A model generated the notes under the pieces. The model was not told the DNA's origin. It searched no databases and saw only the letters and a program-made list of their open reading frames with translations. 64,000 bases of DNA. It comes from Pseudomonadota bacterium (lineage in GTDB: Bacteria > Pseudomonadota > Gammaproteobacteria > Steroidobacterales > Steroidobacteraceae). Both the position numbers and the translations under genes were made by a program. Shown piece by piece: positions 16,859-25,484 of this stretch. Every line of letters begins with the position of its first letter. Position 1 is the stretch's first letter. The stretch covers positions 372,001-436,000 of the forward strand of contig JAFEDS010000016.1 of assembly GCA_018241505.1 (NCBI GenBank). The letters run 5' to 3'.

Positions 16859-18340
16859 ATGCGAATTGCCATTGGCGCCATCTTTCAGGAAAGCAACACA
16901 TTCTCACCACGACCGACGACACTCGAATCGTTCGAAGCCGTCTACCTGTGGCGCGGCGCGGACACGTTTTCCAAGCTTCGTGGCGCTCGGATCGAGATCC
17001 CCGGCTACCTGTCGGTGCTGGAGCGCGAAGGGATTGAGGCGATCCCACTGCTAGCGACCAGTGCCCTGGCCGGCGGCGTTGTAACGCGGGCCACTTTCGA
17101 GCCCCTGATGTCGGACTTGGAGGCCCGGCTCAAACGTGCCGGCAAGGTCGACGCGGTACTGCTCGCGCTGCACGGTGCCATGGCCATCGAGGACGAACCG
17201 GACGCCGAAAGCGAGATCATTGAACGCGTCGCCAAGTTGGTGCCCGAGGGTACACCGATTGGCGTTTCGCTCGATCTGCATGGCCTCGTAACCGAGAGGA
17301 TGCTCAAACCGAACGTCTTCGTCATCGGCTACCGTGACTATCCCCACATTGACATGTTTGAGACCGGTGTGCGGCTCGCGGAGACGATGGTCGGAGTGTT
17401 GCGGCGAAAAATCGTGCCGCGCATGGCCATCGCCAAGTTGCCCATGATTGTCAGTCCGTCGAAGGCCCGGACAGTCGAGGAGCCGCTCCAGAGCATTGTC
17501 GCCGTGGTCCGCAAAATGGAAGCCGATGGCGAGATCCTGCATGGCTCGCTCTTTCCGGTTCAGCCCTGGCTCGATCTACCGGGTCTCGGGTTCGGTATTC
17601 TCGTGTGCACGAACGGTGATGCCGCGGGCGCGCAGCGCGCCGCCAATAACCTGGCCGATCTCGTCTGGGAAAGACGCCACGAGTTCGATCCCGAACTGGT
17701 CGATCTCGCGCACGCAATCAACGTAGGCCTCGAGGCGGACGGCACAACGGTCATTGCCGATTCAGGAGACGCACCGAGCGGCGGCTCGGCGGCGGACAAC
17801 ACGACTGTTCTTCAAGCGCTTCTGGATGCAGGTGCCGACCGCTCCGAGCGCAAGACCTACCTGACAATGTGCGACGCGGATGCTGCAAAGACTTGCGCAA
17901 AAGCCGGCGTGGGAACAACTCTGACACTCGATGTCGGACACAAGGTGTCGCGCAACGACGGAAAACCTCTGCGCATCCAGTGCTACGTACACTCCATCAG
18001 CGACGGATCGTTCGTGATGTTGGATGCCGGCGCGCGAGGAACGCGGGTCGACCTGGGTCTCACGGCCGTCGTATCGATCGGAAGCATCCGAATGGTGATC
18101 CGCTCGAATCCGGCCTACGAGTGGGACACGGGCATTTATACGGCGTTCGGTCTGCGGCTCGAAGAGGCTTCAATGATGTTCGTGAAGTCGCCGTCCCACT
18201 TCAAAGTGTCGTACGCACCCCATGCAACTAGGATTCTGCTCGCCGACACTCCAGGGCCGACTTGCCCGAACATGCGGCGCCTGGCACTGCGTCGTGTGCA
18301 AAGGCCGCTATTTCCGCTCGATGATGTTCAGCGACCGTAG
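16859..18340 (+). CDS. M81-family (MlrC-like) metallopeptidase-type protein
   Basis: A 493-residue cytoplasmic protein with the MlrC/DUF1485 N-domain: MRIAIGAIFQESNTFSP at the start, LLALHGAMAIEDEPDAE with the metal His/Glu (about residues 100-120), GVSLDLHGLVTERM (second ligand cluster) and YRDYPHIDMFETG. A C-terminal MlrC domain follows (VIADSGDAPSGGSAADNT). MlrC completes linear microcystin breakdown in Sphingomonas, but M81 homologues are widespread and mostly uncharacterised. No mlrA is present here. The ATG lies 8 nt after the epimerase stop. The long upstream in-frame extension lies entirely inside the epimerase gene and is not used. Confidence 0.88.
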   Translation: MRIAIGAIFQESNTFSPRPTTLESFEAVYLWRGADTFSKLRGARIEIPGYLSVLEREGIEAIPLLATSALAGGVVTRATFEPLMSDLEARLKRAGKVDAVLLALHGAMAIEDEPDAESEIIERVAKLVPEGTPIGVSLDLHGLVTERMLKPNVFVIGYRDYPHIDMFETGVRLAETMVGVLRRKIVPRMAIAKLPMIVSPSKARTVEEPLQSIVAVVRKMEADGEILHGSLFPVQPWLDLPGLGFGILVCTNGDAAGAQRAANNLADLVWERRHEFDPELVDLAHAINVGLEADGTTVIADSGDAPSGGSAADNTTVLQALLDAGADRSERKTYLTMCDADAAKTCAKAGVGTTLTLDVGHKVSRNDGKPLRIQCYVHSISDGSFVMLDAGARGTRVDLGLTAVVSIGSIRMVIRSNPAYEWDTGIYTAFGLRLEEASMMFVKSPSHFKVSYAPHATRILLADTPGPTCPNMRRLALRRVQRPLFPLDDVQRP

Positions 18341-18353
18341 CCGCCGCCTTCAA

Positions 18354-19262
18354 TCACGCTACGCGGTCGACGAACACTATGTTGTTCCAACGCTCCGGGA
18401 TGTGGATGTTGTCATTTCCCATGACACTCCACGTCCAGCCCTTAGCTGTGCGCGTGGCTCGGTTGTGATGGCAGCGATAAGCCGTCATCCGGAAGGATTC
18501 GCCCGCTCTCGGCGGCACCGTTCGGCCGCCGGCTATCTGCTTCAGCCCGCTCCACGGAAGCGCAATTTCTACCGTCCAGCCACGATCCTTCACTTCGGGG
18601 CAATTGATGGTGCCATCGATGAACACGGCGTGCTTGCAACCGGGTAGTCGATAGTTCAAATCTGCGTGGCGTCCCAGTTGCTCGCCCTCCCGGGCCACGT
18701 AGTAGAGTACGTCCGGCGCCTTGAAGAGCTGCTCCAGCTCGGCGAAACGCAGTTCCCTGACCAAAGGTTCGACCCAGGTCCAGCGGATCTGATAGCTGGT
18801 GTTCAGGGCATTCAACCCCAGCTCGTAGTAGTAACCGTTACCTTCAAAAAACAGCTCCACGTCCTCGTCATTGAAGTAGACGTGGTCATTGAATCCGGTC
18901 ATGGACGCGCGGATATCGGGATCTTCAACCCGGTAAGCGGCGTAAAGATATTGGTCATCCCACAGGAAAGCCACCCGCGTATCGAGCGGTGTGGGACCGC
19001 CGTCGTGCATCATTCCAAACGGCTCCGACCATTTGGCACGGCTCCACACGGGTTCATCCAATCGCCCATCGATGGTGATGGGTTCAGATGTCCGCAAACA
19101 CTCCCAGGTCTTCACCGGCGGAAGTGTCGACAAGTCCACCTGTTGGACCTTGGCCCAGCGGCCAAACTTGGTGCGGGGCGCCGGACCCAGCTCGACGGGC
19201 CCGAGTTGAGAAATGTCGCCGAATGCCATCGGCAATTGCGAGACCGGATCCTTTTCCGCCAC
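18354..19262 (-). CDS. CBM9-like sugar-binding-fold protein without signal peptide
   Basis: A 302-residue protein. The core resembles the family 9 carbohydrate-binding fold: EPITIDGRLDEPVWSRAKWSEPF (about residues 60-82), VAFLWDDQYLYAAYRVEDPDI, DVELFFEGNGYYYELGLNALN, WTVEIALPWSGL and FRMTAYRCHHNR. Such domains usually sit on secreted xylanases or are exported, but no hydrophobic leader is visible here (MAEKDPVSQLPMAFGDIS). It is the last gene of the reverse operon (GMC, hydroxylase, SDR, CBM9). It may bind a sugar-like ligand in the cytoplasm; a catalytic role cannot be read from the sequence. Confidence 0.78.
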   Translation of the reverse strand: MAEKDPVSQLPMAFGDISQLGPVELGPAPRTKFGRWAKVQQVDLSTLPPVKTWECLRTSEPITIDGRLDEPVWSRAKWSEPFGMMHDGGPTPLDTRVAFLWDDQYLYAAYRVEDPDIRASMTGFNDHVYFNDEDVELFFEGNGYYYELGLNALNTSYQIRWTWVEPLVRELRFAELEQLFKAPDVLYYVAREGEQLGRHADLNYRLPGCKHAVFIDGTINCPEVKDRGWTVEIALPWSGLKQIAGGRTVPPRAGESFRMTAYRCHHNRATRTAKGWTWSVMGNDNIHIPERWNNIVFVDRVA

Positions 19263-19271
19263 GTCGAGCTC

Positions 19272-20060
19272 CTACCAGATGGTCCAACCGCCATCAACGA
19301 CCATGGACTGGCCGGTGTAGAACGAAGAGCCCGGCGACGCCAGATAAACGATCGCGGCGCGCAAGTCGGTATCGTTTCCGGCTCTCTTGACGGGCGTGCG
19401 GGCCTCGACGCCGGCCACCAAGCCGGCCGCGTTCGCCGCATTCTGCTCCGTATTGGGAAACATCCCGGGACAGAGTGCATTCACGGTTACGCCCGTCTTT
19501 CCCAACATTACGGCCAGATGCTTGGTCAGACCGATGAGGCCGTGCTTGCTCGCGACATAGGAAGGCAGATCGACACCCCAGTCGCCATAGAGCGCCGGAT
19601 CTCCCACAATGAGGCCATAGATTGACGCAATGTTGATGACCCGCCCCCATTTCTTGGCCACCATCGGCGGGACAAACAACTGCGAGAGCGCAAAAGGCGC
19701 CTCGAGATTCAGATGCATGATGGCCCGCCACTCTTCGATGGTGACGGTGAGCCAGTCCTTGCGCTCGCCCAGGGCCGCGTTGTTGACGAGTATGTCGACG
19801 TCCTTTACCGACTCAAAGAGGTTGCGCCGATCCGACGGGCTCGTGACATCTGTAACAGCCCAACGGATATCGCGACCCGCCGCGACCGCTGCGTCGGCCG
19901 TCGCTTTGAGCGGCGCTTCGCGACGGCCACAAACGGTCACTCGCGCCCCCGCCTCCGCCAGGGCTTCCGCCATCTGTCGCCCGAGACCGGTTCCACCACC
20001 GGTCACCAGCGCGTGTTTGCCTGATAGGTCGAGCCCATTTTTTTTGCTTGCTTGATTCAT
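19272..20060 (-). CDS. Short-chain dehydrogenase/reductase
   Basis: A 262-residue classical SDR. TGGGTGLG nucleotide motif at about residues 20-27, NNAAL at about 92-96, catalytic Ser in NIASIYG, and YVASKHG with the Tyr and Lys. The C-terminal AIVYLASPGSSFYTGQSMVVDGGWTIW is typical. The SGKHALVTGGGTGLG start and overall layout resemble gluconate 5-dehydrogenase-type sugar-acid SDRs. The ATG at 20060 overlaps the stop of the upstream hydroxylase gene by 4 nt (ATGA), so the two are translationally coupled. It probably oxidises or reduces a hydroxyl/keto group of the pathway intermediate. Confidence 0.88.
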   Translation of the reverse strand: MNQASKKNGLDLSGKHALVTGGGTGLGRQMAEALAEAGARVTVCGRREAPLKATADAAVAAGRDIRWAVTDVTSPSDRRNLFESVKDVDILVNNAALGERKDWLTVTIEEWRAIMHLNLEAPFALSQLFVPPMVAKKWGRVINIASIYGLIVGDPALYGDWGVDLPSYVASKHGLIGLTKHLAVMLGKTGVTVNALCPGMFPNTEQNAANAAGLVAGVEARTPVKRAGNDTDLRAAIVYLASPGSSFYTGQSMVVDGGWTIW

Positions 20061-21022
20061 TGTCGCCCCTTGATTCGGCGAATACCGTCGTGGAAGGTAC
20101 CGAACCATCTGTCCACCGGAATCAGCAGGGAATCGCCGAAGTTGACCCTGAAGAACTTGTGGTGCAGGTAGTGGTAGTAATTGTCCGTGGTGAAGTGGCG
20201 CCCGGCGACGACAACTTTGCCGAAACCGCAATGCCCCTCCGCCGGTGCGAGGGCCACCAACGTAACAAAGTAGAGAACGTGTATGGGCGTGGCCGGAACC
20301 AACCACAGCAACAAAACGCCCGAAAAATAGAAGACGTGCTCGACCGGATGCATGGCGAGGCCGGTCCACGGGTTGGGATTCACGTTCGCGTGATGCAGGT
20401 AGTGAACGGCATCGTAGAGCCGCTGCCAGTGCAGAAGCCTGTGAGTCATATAGAAGTGCACTGCGTGCCAGAAGACCAGGCAGAACATCAACAGGGAGCA
20501 ATACACGGGCGCCTGAGACCAACTCGTCACCCGGATGACTCCCGTGGCTTGTGCCCACAGCGTGAGGACCAGGTAGGCCGTCCAGATCGGGACGCCCGAT
20601 GTGAGACTCCAGAAGATGTTGCTCACCAGGGGTTTGCCGAACAGGAACAGGTTGCTTTGCTCCCTGGGCCAACTCGCGTTGTACTTGAACTGCGTATCTT
20701 GGAGCCGGCCTCCGTAGAGCACGTAGTGCCACGTGCCGTAGAAGCCTATGGCGATCACCTCGTTGCATGCCAACAGCAGCGCGATCCAGCCGATGGACAG
20801 ATGAGCCAGGTCGGAGCCCGTTGCCTGAAGGAGCGCCCACAGTCCCAGCGCGATTCCCGCATACGCTGCCAGCCAGGGGAAGAACAGCCCTGGAAATCCA
20901 AAGAGATACTTCAGAAGTGCCAGTGGCTGCGGCGGCCACAGCAGCGGGGCAGGAACGGTCAGCGGCAGGTTCGGCGCCCAGCCACCCGTGTTGGAATTGG
21001 GCGGGTCATTTGGCGAGCTCAT
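20057..21022 (-). CDS. Sterol desaturase/fatty-acid hydroxylase-superfamily membrane di-iron enzyme
   Basis: A 321-residue membrane protein with several hydrophobic segments. The eight-histidine di-iron motif set is present: FWHAVHFYMTHRLLH (about residues 185-199), DAVHYLHHANVNP, LAMHPVEHVFY and NYYHYLHHKFFRVNFGD. Members hydroxylate or desaturate C-H bonds using O2 in the inner membrane. It is unusual in a sugar-acid-like operon and hints that the imported compound has a hydrophobic or alkyl part. The start overlaps the GMC oxidoreductase 3' end by 17 nt, with GGAAG as ribosome site. Confidence 0.88.
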   Translation of the reverse strand: MSSPNDPPNSNTGGWAPNLPLTVPAPLLWPPQPLALLKYLFGFPGLFFPWLAAYAGIALGLWALLQATGSDLAHLSIGWIALLLACNEVIAIGFYGTWHYVLYGGRLQDTQFKYNASWPREQSNLFLFGKPLVSNIFWSLTSGVPIWTAYLVLTLWAQATGVIRVTSWSQAPVYCSLLMFCLVFWHAVHFYMTHRLLHWQRLYDAVHYLHHANVNPNPWTGLAMHPVEHVFYFSGVLLLWLVPATPIHVLYFVTLVALAPAEGHCGFGKVVVAGRHFTTDNYYHYLHHKFFRVNFGDSLLIPVDRWFGTFHDGIRRIKGRQ

Positions 21023-22676
21023 GCGCTTCCTTCCTACGTGGGATGATCAGTGACAAACCTCGATCGGCGAGCGCCATGGTCGGAGCGTTTGTATTCGCGC
21101 TGACGATATTTGGCATGACGGACGCGTCGATGACCCTGAGGCGCTCGATGCCACGAACCGAAAGGTTTTCGTTCACGACCGTCATCGGGTCGTCCTCGCG
21201 TCCCATCCTGCAAGTCCCGACTGGATGCCAGTCGGTGCGCACAGTCGAGCGAATGTATTCAGCGACAGCACGGTCGTCGCAGACAGCGGAGCCAGGCTGC
21301 AATTCGCCCGTGAGCGCCTGACACAACGGGGGTGTTGCCGCGATATCCCGTGCGATCCTCATGCCGTCCACCAGGTTCTGCAGATCGCGGCCATCGGCCA
21401 GGTAGTTGGGATCGACCAGCGGCAGATCCGCGGGGTCCGCGGAGCGAAGCGACAACGAGCCGCGCGAGTGAGGCCGCAGCAGGGTGACGTGAAGTTTGAT
21501 GCCGTCGACCGCCGGCACTGCATCCGCACCAGTATTGGCGTAGGCAATCATCGGGACACAATAGATCTGTACCGTGGGAATCGATGACTCGCGGGTGATA
21601 TGAAAGGACGTCGCCTCCCCTCCCACTGTAGTCAGCCTGCCCCTGCGAAACAGCCCGTATTCCAGCAGGTTCCACCACAGCCGCCATCCCTTGTCCTGGC
21701 GGAAGTAGCCGTAGCCCCGCGAGTTTCCGGAGAGCACGAGGGGCGAGCCGGCGTGATCGTGAAGATTCTGTCCCACACCCGGCAAATCGGCGTGTACGGG
21801 GATGCCGAACCGGCCCAGTTGCGCCGCCGGGCCTATGCCGGACAGCATCAGTAATTTGGGCGATGCCAAAGCCCCCGCGGCCATCAACACTTCACCACCA
21901 CATCTCAACACCTGCCTCCGGCCACCCTGGACGTACTCGACGCCGACGGCCCGATGGTTCTCAATCAAGATGCGGTTGACTCGAGCGCGCGTGATGACGC
22001 GAAGTCGCGGATTCGAACGCACCTGTCCCAGGAACGCCTCTGCAGCACTGCAACGCCGCCCGCCCCGCGCAGTGAACTGAAGGTAGCCGGTTCCAACCGG
22101 GGCGCCTACGTTGAAGTCGGCTGTGAACGGCAGGCCGCGCACCTGGGCTGCTTTCACAAACAAGTGGCTGTACTCGCAGAAAAAGCCCGGGTCGGCGACA
22201 GTCAGGGGACCGGCGCTGCCGTGAAATTCGCCGGCGAATTTCTGGTTACCCTCGAGCCTGCGGAAATGCGGCAACAGGCTCGACCAGTTCCAGAGTGCGC
22301 TGCCGGCCGACTCGCCCCATTGATCGTAGTCGGCGCGATAGCCGCGCATGTAGACCTGTGCATTGACGCTGCTGCCCCCACCCACTACACGGCCGGTGGC
22401 GACTTCCAACACCCTGTTACCGGCATGAACTTGCGGGACCGTCTGGTGAAGTGTGCAGTGGATTCCCTTGGGAACCAGCCGCGAATAGCCCGGGCTGAGT
22501 TTGAGATACGGGCTCGTGTAGTCGCTTCCGGTCTCCAGCAGTACGACGTGCGCATCGGTTTCGGTCAGCAGGCGCCACGCGGCCACGCAGCCGGCGGATC
22601 CCGCGCCGACGATCACGTAACCGCAGTCCGCGCCCGCCGCCGACGACGGTACGCCCGCCGCCCCGTTTGTTTTCAT
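21006..22676 (-). CDS. GMC-family FAD-dependent alcohol oxidoreductase
   Basis: A 556-residue flavoprotein. FAD motif VIVGAGSAGC (residues 21-30), GGGSSVNAQVYMRG (GMC signature 1), GALASPKLLMLSGIG (signature 2), and the active-site His in DWHPVGTCRMG (about 482-492) followed by SANTNAPTM near the C-terminus. Choline dehydrogenase-like members oxidise primary alcohols, sugars or polyols, passing electrons to quinones or O2. It heads the reverse operon and starts 23 nt downstream of a three-half-site IclR motif. It probably oxidises the hydroxyl made or exposed by the co-transcribed hydroxylase (inference). Confidence 0.9.
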   Translation of the reverse strand: MKTNGAAGVPSSAAGADCGYVIVGAGSAGCVAAWRLLTETDAHVVLLETGSDYTSPYLKLSPGYSRLVPKGIHCTLHQTVPQVHAGNRVLEVATGRVVGGGSSVNAQVYMRGYRADYDQWGESAGSALWNWSSLLPHFRRLEGNQKFAGEFHGSAGPLTVADPGFFCEYSHLFVKAAQVRGLPFTADFNVGAPVGTGYLQFTARGGRRCSAAEAFLGQVRSNPRLRVITRARVNRILIENHRAVGVEYVQGGRRQVLRCGGEVLMAAGALASPKLLMLSGIGPAAQLGRFGIPVHADLPGVGQNLHDHAGSPLVLSGNSRGYGYFRQDKGWRLWWNLLEYGLFRRGRLTTVGGEATSFHITRESSIPTVQIYCVPMIAYANTGADAVPAVDGIKLHVTLLRPHSRGSLSLRSADPADLPLVDPNYLADGRDLQNLVDGMRIARDIAATPPLCQALTGELQPGSAVCDDRAVAEYIRSTVRTDWHPVGTCRMGREDDPMTVVNENLSVRGIERLRVIDASVMPNIVSANTNAPTMALADRGLSLIIPRRKEAHELAK

Positions 22677-22698
22677 GAAAACCGACCCCTCTCGAACG

Positions 22699-22725
22699 GT
22701 CCCACGATACGGGACAGTCGTTCCA
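22699..22725. promoter_or_regulatory. Candidate IclR site upstream of the GMC operon (three half-sites)
   Basis: GTCCCA-N5-CGGGAC-N4-GTTCCA has the same spacing as the sites at 14404-14430 and 14618-14644. The site ends 23 bp before the GMC start codon, where bound protein could block initiation. Confidence 0.55.
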
Positions 22726-22810
22726 TATACGTGATGCTATCCTGCGCCGGCCGCAGTCGCAACATGCCACCCCGCACGTTCGTTGACACTGCGCGGCCGG
22801 CTACCAATAA

Positions 22811-22826
22811 TGGGACGGTCGTTCCA
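22811..22826. promoter_or_regulatory. Candidate IclR site upstream of the enolase-superfamily gene
   Basis: TGGGACGGTCGTTCCA is TGGRAC-N4-GTTCCA with one arm mismatch, the same two-half-site design as at 9635-9650. It lies 16 nt before the GTG start at 22843. Confidence 0.6.
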
Positions 22827-22842
22827 AAAAGGCGGCCTACGG

Positions 22843-24042
22843 GTGAAAATTACCGCGCTCGAGACGATCCGGCTCGACGAGTTTCCAAACCTCCTCTGGG
22901 TTCAGATCCACACCGACAGTGGCCACGTAGGGCTCGGCGAGACTTTCTACGGCGCGTGTGCCGTCGAGGCGCACATTCATGAAACGTTGGCATCGCGCCT
23001 GCTCGCAGCCGATCCGCTGCGCATCGAACACCTCAACTCGGTCATGACCACTTTGCCGATCGCTCAGTCTTCCACCGGTGTTGAATATCGGGCGGCCTCC
23101 GCGATCGACATCGCGCTCTGGGACCTTTTCGGAAAATGCTGCGGCCAACCGGTGCACCAGATGCTGGGGGGCACCTGTTTTGACCGCCTGCCGGTCTACA
23201 ACACGTGTGCGGGATACAAATACGTTAGATCGGGGGACTTTCGGGCCCTGGCAAACTGGAAGACCGGCAATGCGAGCGGTCCGTACGAGGACCTCGATGC
23301 GTTCATGCACCGGGCGGACGAGCTTGCCGAGAGTTTGCTCGAGAACGGCATCACTGCCATGAAGATCTGGCCGTTCGATGTTGCGGCACGGGAGACCGGG
23401 GGACGTTACATCACGAGCGCGCAACTCAAAACCTGCCTCGCGCCATTTGAGAAGATCCGCAAGGCCGTCGGTGACCGGATCGAGATCATGGTCGAATTCC
23501 ACAGCCTGTGGAATCTGCCGGCGGCGCGCAAGATCGCCCTCGAGCTCGAAGCCTTCAAACCGATGTGGTTCGAGGACCCCATCACCATGAATTCCCCGCA
23601 GGCGCTCGCCGAGTACGCGCGATCCACCAACGTGTGGGTATGCGCGAGCGAGACGCTCGGCAGCCGCTGGCCGTACCAGGACTTTCTCAACCGCGATGCC
23701 ATGAGCGTTGTGATGGTGGATCTGTCATGGGCAGGCGGACTCACCGAGGGCCGGAAGATCGCCAGCATGGCGGCTACCTATCACCGGCCGTTCGCCGCGC
23801 ACGACTGCATCGGACCGGTCAGCTATGCGGCGGCGATACATATGGCATTCAGTCAGCCGAACACACTCATCCAGGAGAGTGTCCGAGCTTTCTATACGGG
23901 GTACTACCGGGAGCTGGTGACCGTCGTTCCCGAAGTTGTCAATGGATACATCCGGCCCATGGAGGGTGCCGGGCTCGGCACCGAGCTCCTGCCCGAGGTG
24001 TTCAACCGCGCGGACGTGCACCGCCGCCGTGTGGATATATGA
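22843..24042 (+). CDS. Mandelate racemase/enolase-superfamily sugar-acid dehydratase-like enzyme
   Basis: A 399-residue protein starting at GTG 22843; an ATG at 22810 would overlap the operator and is less likely. The capping domain starts VKITALETIRLDEFPNLLWVQI. The barrel has GITAMKIWPFD (general base Lys), the metal ligands in IMVEFHSLW, MWFEDPI and VCASETLG, and the C-terminal AHDCIGPVSYAAAIHMA His/Asp region. Members dehydrate acid sugars or epimerise hydroxy acids using Mg2+. It faces the GMC operon across a 166-bp promoter region and is followed 55 nt later by the amidohydrolase. Confidence 0.9.
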   Translation: MKITALETIRLDEFPNLLWVQIHTDSGHVGLGETFYGACAVEAHIHETLASRLLAADPLRIEHLNSVMTTLPIAQSSTGVEYRAASAIDIALWDLFGKCCGQPVHQMLGGTCFDRLPVYNTCAGYKYVRSGDFRALANWKTGNASGPYEDLDAFMHRADELAESLLENGITAMKIWPFDVAARETGGRYITSAQLKTCLAPFEKIRKAVGDRIEIMVEFHSLWNLPAARKIALELEAFKPMWFEDPITMNSPQALAEYARSTNVWVCASETLGSRWPYQDFLNRDAMSVVMVDLSWAGGLTEGRKIASMAATYHRPFAAHDCIGPVSYAAAIHMAFSQPNTLIQESVRAFYTGYYRELVTVVPEVVNGYIRPMEGAGLGTELLPEVFNRADVHRRRVDI

Positions 24043-24097
24043 GCCCTCCGGCTCGTCTCTATGTTGTAAGTCATGCCCCGCAAGGACATCATTGGGC

Positions 24098-25447
24098 ATG
24101 CGCAAAAAACTACACCTGCTTGCAACCGGGGCCCTGCTTCTTTCCACAGCATCACTCGCTGACGCAGCCGGAATCACCGCGCTCGTCGGCGGGCGCCTGA
24201 TTGACGGATTCGGCGGCACGCCCGTCGATCACAGCGTCATCCTGATCGAGGGAGAGCGGATCAAGGCGGTGGGTACCGAGGACTCGCTGCCGGTCCCAGC
24301 CGGGGCAACCGTGATTTCCACGGGCGGCATGACTGTACTACCGGGCCTCTGGGACGCCCACGTTCACACCGGTCTCTTGGGCCACACCGACTACGATCAC
24401 TGGGACAAAACGTACGGGATCACGCCGAGACTCGCCAAGGACGTCATGCCGGCCTCGGCCCACCAGCTTTTGATGGCCGGAATCACCAGCGCACGCGATC
24501 TCGGCGCGCCGCTCGAAGCCATCATCACAGTCCGCGATCGTATCAACCGCGGCGAGATCCCGGGTCCTACGCTATACGTGTCCGGCCCCTTCATTCAACA
24601 CGCCCCGTATCCCGGGACCGAATATGAGCGCTGGGGAGTCAACGGCGTCAAAGATGCCCGTGCCAAGGTGGACAAACTTGCCGCCGCCGGCGTCAACATC
24701 ATCAAGCTCATCGATCAGGACCTAATGCAGGAAGATGAGGTCAAGGCGGTGATTGACGAGGCTCACGCGCACCATCTCCCGGTGGTGGCTCACGCGCACC
24801 GACCCAACGAAATCCGCATGGGCCTCAAGTACGGTGCGGATTGCTTCGAGCATACGGGCCTGGCGACCTCGCCGGGCTATCCCGACGACATCCTGGCACA
24901 GATCGCCGATCGCACCGCAAAAGGCAACCTGCCACCGCTGTTCTGGACCCCGACCATCAGCGTGCTCTACAACTACGAGTACCTGCGGGACAACGCCATG
25001 CAGCTCGACGACGCGGGCTGGCAACTGGACGTGCCGCCCGACATCGTGGCTGACATCAAGGCGTCGATGCGTCACCCGGGCCAGCTCAGTTACTTCCAGA
25101 TAGTGCCGCTGCGGCATCCCACCCTCGAGCACAAATTCCATCAGCTCCAACACACCGGGGTCGTGATGCTGATCGGCACCGACAGCGGTGTACCCATGAA
25201 CTTTCACAGCACCTCGACCTGGCAGGAAATGGATACATGGGTGAATCACCTCGGTGTTGATCCGATGCAGACCATCCGGGCGGCCACCTACTGGCCTGCC
25301 GTGCAAATGAAGGTGGACGCCAACTACGGATCGGTGAGCGAGGGCAAGTTCGCGGATATCATTGCGGTCAAGGGCGATGTCCTGCGTCACATCGATCTGC
25401 TGCAGCACGTGGACATCGTCGTGAAGCACGGTATGCGCTACAAATAG
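24098..25447 (+). CDS. Secreted metal-dependent amidohydrolase
   Basis: The ATG at 24098 (AAGGA 11 nt upstream) gives 449 residues with a Sec signal peptide (LHLLATGALLLSTASLADA). The imidazolonepropionase/prolidase-like amidohydrolase barrel shows LPGLWDAHVHTG (first metal pair), NIIKLID with the probable carboxylated Lys, PVVAHAHRPNE, CFEHTG and the catalytic Asp in LIGTDSGVPM. The C-terminal block KFADIIAVKGDVL closes the composite beta domain. Exported members act on dipeptides, lactones or cyclic amides. It lies in the IclR-linked unit after the enolase-superfamily gene and may open an amide or lactone before uptake into the cytoplasm. Confidence 0.88.
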   Translation: MRKKLHLLATGALLLSTASLADAAGITALVGGRLIDGFGGTPVDHSVILIEGERIKAVGTEDSLPVPAGATVISTGGMTVLPGLWDAHVHTGLLGHTDYDHWDKTYGITPRLAKDVMPASAHQLLMAGITSARDLGAPLEAIITVRDRINRGEIPGPTLYVSGPFIQHAPYPGTEYERWGVNGVKDARAKVDKLAAAGVNIIKLIDQDLMQEDEVKAVIDEAHAHHLPVVAHAHRPNEIRMGLKYGADCFEHTGLATSPGYPDDILAQIADRTAKGNLPPLFWTPTISVLYNYEYLRDNAMQLDDAGWQLDVPPDIVADIKASMRHPGQLSYFQIVPLRHPTLEHKFHQLQHTGVVMLIGTDSGVPMNFHSTSTWQEMDTWVNHLGVDPMQTIRAATYWPAVQMKVDANYGSVSEGKFADIIAVKGDVLRHIDLLQHVDIVVKHGMRYK

Positions 25448-25484
25448 CAGACTCAAATTCCAGGACTCACACCGCGGGGGCGTC

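Noticed and set aside
16859-18340. Microcystin degradation pathway
   Set aside because: Only an MlrC/M81 homologue is present. MlrA, MlrB and MlrD are absent and M81 proteins are widespread.
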